Shown here: piece after piece, positions 28,273 through 39,943 of the stretch
How the letters are laid out: each line of letters begins with the position of its first letter
Position numbering within the stretch: the first letter of the stretch is position 1
Assembly: GCF_963678635.1 (NCBI RefSeq)
Contig: NC_087062.1
Span: forward strand, 21,253,789 to 21,317,788
From: Symsagittifera roscoffensis
Taxonomy: Eukaryota > Xenacoelomorpha > Acoela > Convolutidae
Reading direction: 5' to 3'
DNA length: 64,000 nt
Position numbers and translations under genes: made by a program
Notes under the pieces: model-generated
What the model was told of the DNA's origin: nothing
The model's database searches: none
Seen by the model: the letters and a program-made list of their open reading frames with translations, nothing else

Positions 28273-28878
28273 ATCAATCAATCTGGAACCATCTATCACA
28301 TGGAATCATTTTCGTTGCATTTTGTAGGTTGATTACAATTTTTTTTTCTGCAGATTTTTTTTGCTTTCTTTTACCGCCCCATCAATAACTAAAATCGTCT
28401 GTCCAAATTGTAAAAAAGAAGACGTCAAACATTTTTTGACACTGGAAAAGTCCATCGTTGTAGCTGGAATCAGAAGCAGGAAGAACTCAATATGATGCAT
28501 AATTTGATACTATTTTTTGCCACCTAATGTTGTTATGGGAAAAGCGTGCTCGAACTCTAGTTTACCACACATTCAGAAGTCAAAGCAATGAAATTACCTC
28601 ACTTCAATGACAGTAGTTTGTTGTCACTTTTTTTCCATAAAGTCTCCCTTAAAATTGCGTTAGCCGGAAGTTTTCATAACTTTAACTGGCAGAACGTAAC
28701 TGCATATCCTAAGAGTGCGTTGAAATACTCAGTTTGTGTTTACTGATCTAACTTATCTAAGCAGATCCTAAGAATGCATTGAAATACTCAGTTTGTGTTA
28801 ACTGATCTAACTAATTGTTAGGGGTGGGAAATAAACAATAATTTGTATGCTGAACGAGCAAAACTGCTCTTTTACGAG
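28273..28878. other. Non-coding, with a 59-bp tandem duplication
   Basis: No gene. At 28707-28765 and 28766-28815 a unit containing GAAATACTCAGTTTGTGTT and CTGATCTAACT occurs twice in tandem. Confidence 0.6.
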
Positions 28879-29295
28879 GGGGAAGGTTCTCATGCTTGAA
28901 GGACCGAATGCTTGAAAAATTTCATCCAATCAAAACTGCTAATCATTTCTACTGGTTAAATGCCTTTCTCACAAAATCGAAGTCAATATTAACAGAAAAT
29001 GTATTAAATCAGTGGAAAATAATCAAAAATATTACAAATTGCGGGTTACAACCGCAATACTATTCAGATAATCATCAAGATTAATGAGGTCAAAATCATA
29101 AGAATTTTTCATTCTTGAAAACTCATCTGCTTATTATCTAATTGGTCAATATTAACACTAATGGCCTGGATTTATTTTCTTACTTTGAGTTCTTTGCGAT
29201 TTATTTTGAGATTTTGAATACTCAATTCTGATTGGCTGAAAGTAAGCTAAAATTATTTTCAAGCATTCGGTCCTTCAAGCATGAGGGACGCCACC
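28879..29295. mobile_element. 417-bp MITE with 9-bp target duplication
   Basis: Inverted repeats of about 40 bp at both ends share a perfect core CTCATGCTTGAAGGACCGAA plus TGCTTGAAAA. The flanks carry a perfect direct TTTTACGAG at 28870-28878 and 29296-29304. A 9-bp duplication with long inverted repeats fits Mutator-like elements; an 8-bp hAT reading is possible. The short ORF inside is not a gene. Confidence 0.8.
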
Positions 29296-29808
29296 TTTTA
29301 CGAGCACTTAGAGGAAATCAAGTAAGTTTTGCAGACGGGTTGGGTACTTCAATGTTCCAAAGTCAATATTGAAAATTAGACTCATTAGCTCTATAATATT
29401 TTCTATGAAAAATGTACATGTACTTTGATAGAAACTGCTTTCGGCGACACGCTGAATTCAAGCATTGATCGTATGAAAGTTTGTGTGTTTTGTAGACTCA
29501 TATTTTTAAATAGTGCAATTTCATGGATAAACTTCCAAGCCTAAATATTTTGAGGTTTTTTCTAAAAACTATCTTATAAAAGCAAACTCCCATCAATTAT
29601 TTACAAAATTAGTTTCCTATCAATGCCTATGAAACTAGCCACACAAAGTTCTCAAAAATATTAAAAACCAGCAGTAGAAAAACTTATAAATATACGGACA
29701 ATTTTGAAAAAAAAATTAAGTTTTTTATAGATAATTTTTTTGTTGTTTTGTTTTTGTTGATAGTTATTTGTGGTTAGTTTCATAGGTGATGAGAAAAAAC
29801 TAAATTGA
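29296..29808. other. No gene seen
   Basis: AT-rich spacer without recognisable features. Confidence 0.5.
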
Positions 29809-30329
29809 TGAACAAGACTGCTCGTATCAGGGCGAAGCCCTGATTGTTCCGACTGCCTTTTAAGGTATTATGGAGCAGTAATAACATTAAAAATTAAATG
29901 TATTAAAATAAAATGAAAAAAAAAAGTATCTAAAATTTGAAATTTTTTATGAAAATCATCCCCCACAAGCCATATAAAAAAAAACAAGATTTCGCTCCTT
30001 GTAACAAATCAATTATGGCAAATAAGCTTCTTGGAACGATTTTAAGACGGATTAACTCTCCGCTTACGCGTTAATTGCGCGAAATATATCGCGCGTTAGT
30101 TGTCCCAAATTGGCCAAAATGGCTATCCTTAAACCCCCATAACTTTACGAAAAATGATCACAGGTAAAATATCTTTTCAAATTTGAGCTCAGGGCAACAA
30201 TATCTTTTGAATGATATAAAAAAATTCCGTCAAAAATGGCTAGTTAAAAAGTCGAAATTTGTCTGAAGAAAAAAAAACCTACCCCGAGCACAAATATTCC
30301 GTTACTTTCGTACCGAAAGTCGGAACAAT
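29809..30329. repeat. Dispersed hairpin repeat, copy 1
   Basis: Begins TGAACAAGACTGCTCGTATC, then the hairpin CAGGGCGAAGCCCTG (29828-29842). A perfect 12-bp inverted pair, ATTGTTCCGACT (29843-29854) and AGTCGGAACAAT (30318-30329), encloses the rest. About 380 bp match the copy at 38857-39271, including GATTTCGCTCCTTGTAACAA and GCGCG-rich inverted segments near 30075. The part near 30196-30325 also resembles 46136-46270. Probably a non-autonomous DNA element. Confidence 0.6.
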
Positions 30330-32411
30330 AAATGATGGGATTTTGCTTTTGTAAGGTAGTTTTTAGATAAAATCTCTAAATACTTAGATTTGGAAATTTA
30401 GTCATGAAGTTGCAGTCTGAGAAACTATAAGTCTACGAAACACAAAAATTTCTGTGGCAACCAACATTTCTGATTCTTGCTAAAATTTCATTCCAAATCA
30501 TCACAGCCATTGTTTCGAATCATTGATTCCGAGTCAAAACAAACCAGTTCCGACCAAAATAGCAAGAAAAAATTAAAAATTGTATTTTTCCTACGTTTCC
30601 ACACTATGTTGGTTTTTTATATTTGTTGCAAATTGCTAAGTTCTAAGGTTAAGAAATGTTTGATTTTTTTGTTAGAAAAACTGAATTTTCGTAGTATTAA
30701 CTTGTTTTCGGTCAACAGTTCTTCTGCATATTTAATAAAAAATACTAGAAAAAAATTGAACAAACTTTGACATTCACGTTTAATTGGTAACTTACTACGA
30801 TTTTTTTGAATAATTGAAAAGATAAAGTTTTTTTAAGATAAAGTGATTGCTGTGCCCGAAGCACACAAAGTTTTGACTAAATTTATTAAAAACTATGAGA
30901 AAGCAAAGACAAATTAAAAATGTAAATTGTTTTTAAGTTAAATTTTTTTTAAAGATTGACAGAACTACCGCAAAAATTAGAGTTAATATTATGCAGAATC
31001 GCATTCAAGTCAGATTATTGGTAGCTTCATTTCTCAACCACTTTACCTGCTTAAATTTTGACGTTTTTAAACCGGTTTTCTCAACACTAAAAAAACTGTT
31101 TTGAAAATTTTTTCGCTGTAAATAAATTCTATTATAGTTTGTGGTTTCTAATTTTGCGTGTAAAACAAAAACAATAGAAGATAGCTGGTTCCTGGGTGCG
31201 TTGCACAGACAGTTTTGACAAAAATGTAGAAAAAAATTTCTTTTTTTTAAAAATTTTGTGTTGTTTTCTATTCGTGGTGCTATAAGAGGATCTGAACGAT
31301 AGCCTATAAGTTAAGCAAAAAAACTCGCATTACTAGCTAATATAAGTAACATAGACAGCAATTAACATTGTAAATCAAAAAAAATTTGAAGAAAAAAAAA
31401 CAAAACCATTATTTTTGAAATTGACTGCAAAATTTGTTTAATTGGAAAAGAGAAACCAAAAAAAAAACCTTGAAAGAAACTTCAATACCTAATTTTACTG
31501 GTTTAAAATTAAAATTTTTATAGTTTAAGATGATTTATTATATCAAATTGCAATTTTTTCGAAGCCCATCATAAGAACTGTTCGCTCGCTTTGGTAGCTC
31601 CACTAAAATTCAAAAAATCAGACTGATAGTTCTCAAAAGTGGCTGTTTTTCTGGAAACTTTTTAAATTTCACGCTCGAAAAAGCTTTAATTTGATATATC
31701 ACTGGACCATTCAACTCATTTTGAATATCATTAGTGATACCCGACTTTGCGTTAAAAAGGAAATCAAAACTAACAAAATCCCGAGAGACAAAGTCCCTTC
31801 ATGTTTTAAATGGTTGAAACAATTCTAGTTTCACGGTGATCTTTTCTAAACAAAGAGATGCAGATTTTTAGAATTGTGATTTTTGCTGACTTTGAATGAT
31901 AATGGCGCTGCAACAAGTCAATTTGGCCCAAAAACCCTTGATACATTGGAATGATTAGTCTAATTAACATTCCTTTCAATACAAAATTTATTTCTTTGCA
32001 CTTGAAAACGCTCTTAGGCGATTTTTTTTTTGAAGAAATTTTATGTTTCTTGAAGTTTCCATCAAATTTTCATTTAAAAAAACTTCAATCCGACTTTTTC
32101 CGGGGCAGCCAAAACATCAGATTTTCCACCTCATAGGTCCCATTGTGTTTTGCTTTGATTTACAAAGGATATCAATCGCCTTCTGGTCTGAAAAAAACGT
32201 TGGCGAATTATTCCAAGTTTTTTCAATTTGATGAATCATGATAGAGTTTCCATGTATACCAATCATTAGTACGAAGTACGATGCCAATTTTTCTTGTTTG
32301 CAAATTGCAAGCGGAATCCGCAACAGGCTGAAAACAACCTTCTCTTTTTCCTTCATCTTTTTTACTATTTTGCATTCCACAAGCCAATAGCTAGAAAACT
32401 TCATCGTTGAA
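30330..32411. other. No gene seen; AT-rich
   Basis: About 2 kb of AT-rich sequence with many A/T runs; no exon, repeat or RNA gene was convincing. Confidence 0.5.
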
Positions 32412-34065
32412 AATTGCACCTAAATAGGAAAATTTGCGTAAACTGTAACAAAAAGTGTGAAATTTGCCACTGTAAGCCTATCCAGTGCCCATTTTGGCCT
32501 CGTAATGCGCTGAGAAATGACGAGGACAAAATGCAGATTCTGCGTTGTCACAAAACAACTGATTTTTTTTTGCATGTAAACATCAGATTCGATCGCATAC
32601 GTTGGCAAATTTAAAATAGATTGATCTGGTGCATCAGTTTTTCAGATAAAATTACGGCAGGCTGGTGGATAAAATTTCTTTTTCATTGGCTAAAAGAAGA
32701 GACTCAACTACAATTCCCAGTTTTGTTTTTGCGTTTTAGCCTATGAAGCTATTTACTTAAACAACGAATGTGCTATTACTTTTCCCCTAAGATATACCAA
32801 AACCAAAAAAAAACTGAAACAAAAACATTTGCTAGAAATAAAACAGATAAATATCAAAAATTGTCGAATTCGCAACAGTAAGCCTATCCAGTGCCCAATT
32901 TGGCCTCGTAAGGCGCTGAGAAATGACGAGGACAAAACGCAGATTCTGCGTTGTCACAAAACATCTGATTTTTTTTGCATGTAAACATCAGATTCGATCG
33001 CATACGTTGGCAAATTTAAAATAGATTGATCTGGTGCATCAGTCTTTCAGATAAACTTACGGCAGGCTAATGGATAAAATTTTTTTTCGTTGGCTAAAAG
33101 AAGAGACTCAATTACCATTCCAAGTTTTGTTTTTGCGTTTTAGTCTATGAAGCTATTTACTTGAAGAACGAATTTGCTATGCCTTTTCCCCCAAGATATA
33201 CTAAAACAGAAAAAAAAGGAAAAAACATTTGTTAGAAAGAAAACAGATAAAAATCGAAAATTGTGGAATTCGCAACTGTAAGCCTATCCAGTGCCCATTA
33301 TGGCCTCGTAATGCGCTGAGAAATGACGAGGACAAGACGCAGATTCTGCGTTGTCACAAAACATCTGATTTTTTTTTGCATGTAAGCATCATTTTCGATC
33401 GCATACGTGGGCAATGTCAAAACAGATTGATCTGATGCATCGGTTTTTCAGATAAACCTACGGTAGGTTAGTTGATAAATTTTTTTTCGTTTGCTAAAAG
33501 AAGAGAATCGACTACCATTCCCAGTTTTGTTTTTTCGTTTTATTCTATGAAGCTATTTAGTTAAACAACGGTTTGCTATTTTCCCCCTAAGATATAACAA
33601 AACAGAAAAAAAAAGAAAAAAAACATTTGGTAGAAATAAAATAGATAAAGGTCAAAAATTGTGGAATTCGCAATTGTAAGCCTATCCAGTGCCCAGTTTG
33701 GCCTCCTAATGCGCTGAGAAATGACGAGGACAAAACGCAGATTCTGCGTTGTGACAGAACATCTGATTTTTTTCATGTTAACATCAGATTCGATGCCATA
33801 AATTGGCATTGTTAAAATAGATTGATCTGATGCATCAGTTTTCCAGATAAACTTACGGCAGGCTAATGGAAAAAAAATTATGTTTCGTTGGCTAAAAGAA
33901 GAGACTCGACTACCATTCCGAGTTTTGTTTTTGCTTTTTAGCCTATGAAAATGTTTAATTAAACAACGAATTTGAAATTCGTTTACCCTTAGATATAATA
34001 AAGCAAAAAAAAAGAAATTAAATTTTTGTCATAACTAAAATAGATAAATATCAAAAATCAACAAG
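32412..34065. repeat. Tandem repeat, 4 copies of ~400 bp
   Basis: The phrase GTAAGCCTATCCAGTGCCCA starts at 32472, 32878, 33278 and 33676 (spacings 406, 400, 398). Each unit has GAGAAATGACGAGGAC, CAGATTCTGCGTTGT and an inverted pair ATCTGAT...ATCAGAT around a T-run. Copies differ by scattered substitutions and short indels, so the array is not very young. Minus-strand ORFs in it are not preserved in all copies. Confidence 0.85.
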
Positions 34066-34904
34066 AAAGAGAAAAAAATGAGTAAAACTGTTAATGACCA
34101 TCTTCAATATTTTAGCCTTTAATTGGACCCTGAACCTTGTCGATATATCATTATCAGTTTTTCTGCTCATCAATGTAGGCAATTGTCTTGCATGCTGGCG
34201 ATTCTTTTCTGATGACGATGGCAAGATGACAATATTTGTCTGGTAATATTTATCTGATGAAGATGCCTGTCTAAGAAAATGGATTAAATTTTCAGTATTT
34301 TTTGGCGTTTAAAGTTCAAAGTCGATTATCATACCTCGAGCACTGGAAAAGCGCCGGCAAATGGAAGACTTTCAACCTCAGTGACTCTAATTAAAAATAA
34401 TAAGTCATTTTTCGGAGAGGAAAATACAAAAGGCACTTTTTGCCAGCTTTAGTGTCCCCATTTTTCTGTTGGTGGGAGGTACATTAATGGATCAAGTTTT
34501 CTTCAGGGTATCATTACCATTAATAAATTCTTCCTGTTTGGCAGGACATTAATTATGAGTAAAAATAATACATCAAACAAGAAAGGCTTCTCGCTCACTA
34601 CTTCAGTTACATTTTGTGATATCTTGAATTACATGGACGAGATAATTTTCTTTTGTTTTTACCAAGCGTTCTTTCTTGGGGGTGAGTGTTTTTTTTTCAT
34701 ATCTCAGATTACATATTAAGCCCAGGGGCGAAAAATTTAACAACCTTTATTGAGATTTTTGTTGAAAAGGTGCTGTAAATGACGTTGTTGAGCGTTTTTT
34801 GTCCACACCGTAAGAAGAAGTATTCGTGGCATAGAAACTTTAACAGTTGGCTTGTAAAAAATGGAACAAAAGAGTCCATTATCCGGTTCCCAAAAAAAAA
34901 AATT
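34066..34904. other. No gene seen
   Basis: AT-rich, no supported feature. Confidence 0.5.
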
Positions 34905-35115
34905 AAGAACGGTGGTTAAGGGGTTACGTCTCAGCTTCTCAATTGAAAGATCGCATGTTCGGAGGCCCACAATGATCTGTGCTGGTTGCTTGAGGCTGAG
35001 GGTGTGGCAACATTACCCATTCCGAAAACCTCCAAAACTTCGCATGTATATCTTAACCAGAAGCTGAACAGCTCGTGTATTGATCCTGTCCCCAGTGAAT
35101 AAAAGTCCCAACTTA
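34905..35115 (+). repeat. Possible tRNA-derived SINE
   Basis: GC-richer block in AT-rich DNA. CTTCTCAATTGAAAGATC resembles an anticodon arm and GCATGTTCGGAGGCC a degenerate T-arm/box B; GGGGTTACGTCTCAGC may be the box A side. No second copy is in the window to prove a family. Confidence 0.35.
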
Positions 35116-35584
35116 ATCTAGGTGCTTATTTTTTTTGGCTCCTTTCCACTCCCATACCTTTCAAGTTTTCTAATTTTATAGTTGTTGAGCGTGTTATTAT
35201 GGCTTAATGAGTGATGTTACGATGTAAAATATGAAGAACAAATTGTTCACAATTGTTGGCTTGTTCAGTTTGCCAAGTATCTTTGCATTCTGACAAGGTT
35301 GAAGGAGGTTTCCAAAATTAAAATTCAAGGGCGGGGGTAAAAAAAAAGAGCCACTTTTTTACTCAGTAATAGCAACAGATTGTTAACCGGAAAATTTTGT
35401 GTCGCATTTTACAATTTTTTTTAATATAGTTCGCATTTTAAGCCTCTTTCACTTCAACTACTTAATTGGACACATGTGAAGCTTTAAATTTATCTTCAAA
35501 TAAGAGATGAAGAGTATCACTTTTGGGAATCCTTTCCGCCCGATTGTATGACAGTCAGAATACTAAATTGAAAAGCTTCATAAC
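35116..35584. other. No gene seen
   Basis: AT-rich spacer before the 893-bp array. Confidence 0.5.
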
Positions 35585-35638
35585 TGACGGGATCGAATCT
35601 CTCCTGGCTTTTATAATCTGTCGCAAAGATTTAGGTTT

Positions 35639-35801
35639 TTAGTTGTAAGAATAAAATGCGATAAGAGCTGTAGCCAAATTATTACAAATAGTTAATTCTG
35701 TAAACACTTTCAAGCTGAACTGAATAAATAAAATGATTATCGGAAGTTGAATATGAAACTTACTGGTTGTAATTTTGTTCTTCCAAGCGAGAACCTGACA
35801 T
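35639..35801 (-). pseudogene. Truncated array copy with exon 1 only
   Basis: The shortened unit keeps exon 1 (about 35764-35801), its donor and most of intron 1, but the 337-bp deletion (junction at 35638/35639) removes exons 2 and 3. Confidence 0.4.
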
Positions 35802-36238
35802 TTCGAAACCCGCACTAACAAGAAATGAATTGTATTCTGTTTTATACAGATATTGTTGCAAAAACCTAGAAAAATCCAATTTGAATAGATTTTACATCGA
35901 TTTACTTTGATACAAAAATTTAGATATAAAACTATTTTTAATCGGTTCTAAATCAGTTCAAATTAACTGCTGATACTATTTTCCATATATTTTCATATGG
36001 ATCTTGGTAATAATAAATTTGATTTAATCCCATTAAAATTTATTTGTTAACACTATTTTTAAAATTTATTTTATACAGATTATAAACAGATTATATTAAA
36101 TGACAGAGAAAATTGGAACTTAAGTTATAACGTATGCTCTGACGGGATCGAATCTCTCCTGGCTTTTATAATCTGTCGCAAAGATTTAGGAATCCTCCTG
36201 TCTGTCAGATTCACTAAATCAATTTAAAAAAACTGGCT

Positions 36239-36694
36239 TCATTCACTTATAAGTGAAAAGAACCTCTTGGTCATAGGCGGTGCAAAAGGATAACTATACT
36301 GCCAAACACAAAGAAACAGTCAACTTGCAAGAATCACAGAATCTTCTGATATGTCATCATATCACATAGTTTGCTTAAAAAAACAAATTATTGAATACCG
36401 AATGTGTTTTCTGAAGTTTTTTAGGAGATGAAATGCGTCCGCTGACAACTACAAGTTCAAACAAACACTTGATATCTGTTGTTGTGCATGGATAACCATT
36501 TTTCAAAGCCGTGCACCTCGCTACTGAATTTTTAGTTGTAAGAATAAAATGCGATAAGAGCTGTAGCCAAATTATTACAAATAGTTAATTCTGTAAACAC
36601 TTTCAAGCTGAACTGAATAAATAAAATGATTATCGGAAGTTGAATATGAAACTTACTGGTTGTAATTTTGTTCTTCCAAGCGAGAACCTGACAT
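36239..36694 (-). CDS. Candidate three-exon small gene, copy 1 of the array
   Basis: Minus strand: ATG at 36692-36694 begins MSGSRLEEQNYN; the exon ends at 36657 before GTAAGT. The intron ends CTAAAAATTCAG, and exon 36469-36523 continues in phase with SEVHGFEKWLSMHNN. A weaker donor (CAA before GTGTTTG) leads to an acceptor TTCTTTGTGTTTGGCAG and exon 36239-36298, with YPFAPPMTKRFFSL, ending in TGA: about 50 residues in all. If the weak donor is not used, the second exon stops after a few more codons (about 34 residues). TATAAAAC at 36732-36739 is about 40 bases upstream of the ATG. No homolog recognised. Phase agreement, splice signals and TATA placement are seen; expression is inferred. Confidence 0.4.
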
Positions 36695-37131
36695 TGCGAA
36701 ACCCGCACTAACAAGAAATGAATTGTATTCTGTTTTATACAGATATTGTTGCAAAAACCTAGAAAAATCCAATTTGAATAGATTTTACATCGATTTACTT
36801 TGATACAAAAATTTAGATATAAAACTATTTTTAATCGGTTCTAAATCAGTTCAAATTAACTGCTGATACTATTTTCCATATATTTTCATATGGATCTTGG
36901 TAATAATAAATTTGATTTAATCCCATTAAAATTTATTTGTTAACATTATTTTTAAAATTTATTTTATACAGATTATAAACAGATTATATTAAATGACAGA
37001 GAAAATTGGAACTTAAGTTATAACGTATGCTCTGACGGGATCGAATCTCTCCTGGCTTTTATAATCTGTCGCAAAGATTTAGGAATCCTCCTGTCTGTCA
37101 GATTCACTAAATCAATTTAAAAAAACTGGCT

Positions 37132-37587
37132 TCATTCACTTATAAGTGAAAAGAACCTCTTGGTCATAGGCGGTGCAAAAGGATAACTATACTGCCAAAC
37201 ACAAAGAAACAGTCAACTTGCAAGAATCACAGAATCTTCTGATATGTCATCATATCACATAGTTTGCTTAAAAAAACAAATTATTGAATACCGAATGTGT
37301 TTTCTGAAGTTTTTTAGGAGATGAAATGCGTCCGCTGACAACTACAAGTTCAAACAAACACTTGATATCTGTTGTTGTACATGGATAACCATTTTTCAAA
37401 GCCGTGCACCTCGCTACTGAATTTTTAGTTGTATGAATAAAATGCGATAAGAGCTGTAGCCAAATTATTACAAATAGTTAATTCTGTAAACACTTTCAAG
37501 CTGAACTGAATAAATAAAATGATTATCGGAAGTTGAATATGAAACTTACTGGTTGTAATTTTGTTCTTCCAAGCGAGAACCTGACAT
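37132..37587 (-). CDS. Candidate small gene, array copy 2
   Basis: Same three exons 893 bp further (exons 37550-37587, 37362-37416, 37132-37191). Exon 2 carries one substitution that changes His to Tyr (CATGTACAAC on the minus strand); frames and splice signals are otherwise intact. Confidence 0.4.
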
Positions 37588-38024
37588 TGCGAAACCCGCA
37601 CTAACAAGAAATGAATTGTATTCTGTTTTATACAGATATTGTTGCAAAAACCTAGAAAAATCCAATTTGAATAGATTTTACATCGATTTACTTTGATACA
37701 AAAATTTAGATATAAAACTATTTTTAATCGGTTCTAAATCAGTTCAAATTAACTGCTGATACTATTTTCCATATATTTTCATATGGATCTTGGTAATAAT
37801 AAATTTGCTTTAATCCCATTAAAATTTATTTGTTAACACTATTTTTAAAATTTATTTTATACAGATTATAAACAGATTATATTAAATGACAGAGAAAATT
37901 GGAACTTAAGTTATAACGTATGCTCTGACGGGATCGAATCTCTCCTGGCTTTTATAATCTGTCGCAAAGATTTAGGAATCCTCCTGTCTGTCAGATTCAC
38001 TAAATCAATTTAAAAAAACTGGCT

Positions 38025-38480
38025 TCATTCACTTATAAGTGAAAAGAACCTCTTGGTCATAGGCGGTGCAAAAGGATAACTATACTGCCAAACACAAAGA
38101 AACAGTCAACTTGCAAGAATCACAGAATCTTCTGATATGTCATCATATCACATAGTTTGCTTAAAAAAACAAATTATTGAATACCGAATGTGTTTTCTGA
38201 AGTTTTTTAGGAGATGAAATGCGTCCGCTGACAACTACAAGTTCAAACAAACACTTGATATCTGTTGTTGTGCATGGATAACCATTTTTCAAAGCCGTGC
38301 ACCTCGCTACTGAATTTTTAGTTGTAAGAATAAAATGCGATAAGAGCTGTAGCCAAATTATTACAAATAGTTAATTCTGTAAACACTTTCAAGCTGAACT
38401 GAATAAATAAAATGATTATCGGAAGTTGAATATGAAACTTACTGGTTGTAATTTTGTTCTTCCAAGCGAGAACCTGACAT
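38025..38480 (-). CDS. Candidate small gene, array copy 3
   Basis: Exons 38443-38480, 38255-38309 and 38025-38084, identical by eye to copy 1 in coding bases. Its promoter-like TATAAAAC is at 38518-38525. Confidence 0.4.
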
Positions 38481-38856
38481 TGCGAAACCCGCACTAACAA
38501 GAAATGAATTGTATTCTGTTTTATACAGATATTGTTGCAAAAACCTAGAAAAATCCAATTTGAATAGATTTTACATCGATTTACTTTGATACAAAAATTT
38601 AGATATAAAACTATTTTTAATCGTTTCTAAATCAGTTCAAAATAACTGCTGATACTATTTTCCATATATTTTCATATGGATCTTGGTAATAATAAATTTG
38701 ATTTAATCCCATTAAAATTTATTTGTTAACATTATTTTTAAAATTTATTTTATACAGATTATAAACAGATTATATTAAATGACAGAGAAAATTGGAACTT
38801 AAGTTATAACGTATGCTCTTCACTTATCGCGTTGAATTTTTCCTTCAAAAGAAACA

Positions 38857-39271
38857 TGAACAAGGATGCTCGTATCAGGGCGAAGCCCTGAAAGTTCCGA
38901 CTGCCTTTTAACGTTTATGGAGCAGTAATAACATAAACAACATTAAAAAATTAAATGAAACAAAATCATAAAAAGAAAAACTTTTCTGAAATTTGAAAAA
39001 TTTTCTATGAAAACCATCCCCCACCCCACACGCCATATAAAGTACAAAACAATAGATTTCGCTCCTTGTAACAAATCAATAATGGCAAATAAGCTTCTTT
39101 CAACTCAATTTGGAACGTTTTCTAAGACGGATTAAATCTCTGCTTACGCGTTAAAAGCGCGAATTATTTCGCGCGTTAATTGTCCCAAATTGGTCAAAAT
39201 GGCAATCTTTAAACCCTCATAACTTTACGAAAAACAATCGCAGTCGGAATATCTTTTCAAATTAAAGCTCA
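38857..39271. repeat. Dispersed hairpin repeat, copy 2
   Basis: Collinear with 29809-30192: TGCTCGTATCAGGGCGAAGC hairpin (38876-38890), GGAGCAGTAATAACAT, CATCCCCCAC, GATTTCGCTCCTTGTAACAA, the inverted GCGCGAATTATTTCGCGCG and CATAACTTTACGAAAAA. It sits immediately after the 893-bp array. Confidence 0.65.
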
Positions 39272-39735
39272 GTTTTTTTTGTGCGATTTTGATGAGTGTT
39301 GCTAGCCCTGCAAAAACCCATTTAAATTGGTTCAAATTGATTTTAGACGGATTTTTACGGTTAAATAAATGTTTTCATTGCCTCAAATAGTTTGAAATCA
39401 ATTGAAATCATCAAATAAATCATCAATTTTAATGCACATCAAGTATTGTACAAAATGTCAATCACGGCAGCCCATTAAAATACGTTACGTGACTTAAAAT
39501 GGGTTTAGTTGGTTTCTTACGGTTAGAAAAAACATTTCTATTGCCTGAATTCATTTAAACTCTTTTTAACTTAATGGGCTATCGTAAGTAGTTTTTTCTA
39601 CAATATATTGCGATAAGAAATGAAATAACCTAATTTTAATCTCAATTTTATCAGCGCGGGAACAAAAAAAAGCTTACTTAAAACAGCTGAAAATATTTCT
39701 CTGAAGCGACAACTCCAACAATGACAAGAATTTTT
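39272..39735. other. No gene seen
   Basis: AT-rich spacer with several TTAATGGG/CCCATTAA-like words; nothing supported. Confidence 0.4.
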
Positions 39736-39943
39736 GGATTACTGAACAATCCCCCCCCCCTATGGTACCTACTTAAGAATCTCTTCTTCTATGAATAAAT
39801 ACAGTAAATTAGCGCTAGAGCTTTGTAATGAGATAGTTTTGCTGCATTCTGATTGGTCCAAAATTCGACTAACTTGATCTACTTAACAACCTCCTCCCCC
39901 CTTTCTGGAAGGGAGGGGGGGGGGGAGATTGTTAAGTAGATCC
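39736..39943. mobile_element. MITE-A copy 2
   Basis: Ends are GGATTACTGAACAATCCCC and GAGATTGTTAAGTAGATCC, inverted to each other with long C and G runs just inside. Interior shares TTTTGCTGCAT, TGATTGGTCC and TACTTAAGAA with the copy split by element 1, and so shows the state of that site before insertion. Confidence 0.65.

Larger units (their letters stand above)
35585..38819 (-). repeat. 893-bp tandem array: three full units and one shortened unit
   Basis: GACGGGATCGAATCTC starts units at 35585, 36141, 37034 and 37927; the last three are exactly 893 bp and the array stops at 38819. The first unit is 556 bp, lacking an internal 337 bp. Units are nearly identical; a few substitutions make units 1 and 3 alike and 2 and 4 alike at one site (AACACTATT against AACATTATT), hinting at duplication of a dimer. 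Each unit has a TATAAAA-type box and an exon-like series on the minus strand, described separately. Confidence 0.9.

Noticed and set aside
28896-29084. 62-aa ORF
   Set aside because: It lies wholly inside a MITE with inverted repeats and a target duplication, and has no protein-like features.
29828-29842. Helitron 3' hairpin
   Set aside because: A CTRR end does not follow the hairpin, and an inverted repeat pair encloses the element, which Helitrons lack.
36532-36714. 60-aa ORF repeated in each 893-bp unit
   Set aside because: Its preservation only reflects near-identity of the units; it runs through the intron of the better-supported spliced model.
32412-38819. CRISPR array from regular repeats
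   Set aside because: Units of 400 and 893 bp without short spacers are ordinary tandem repeats in an animal genome.
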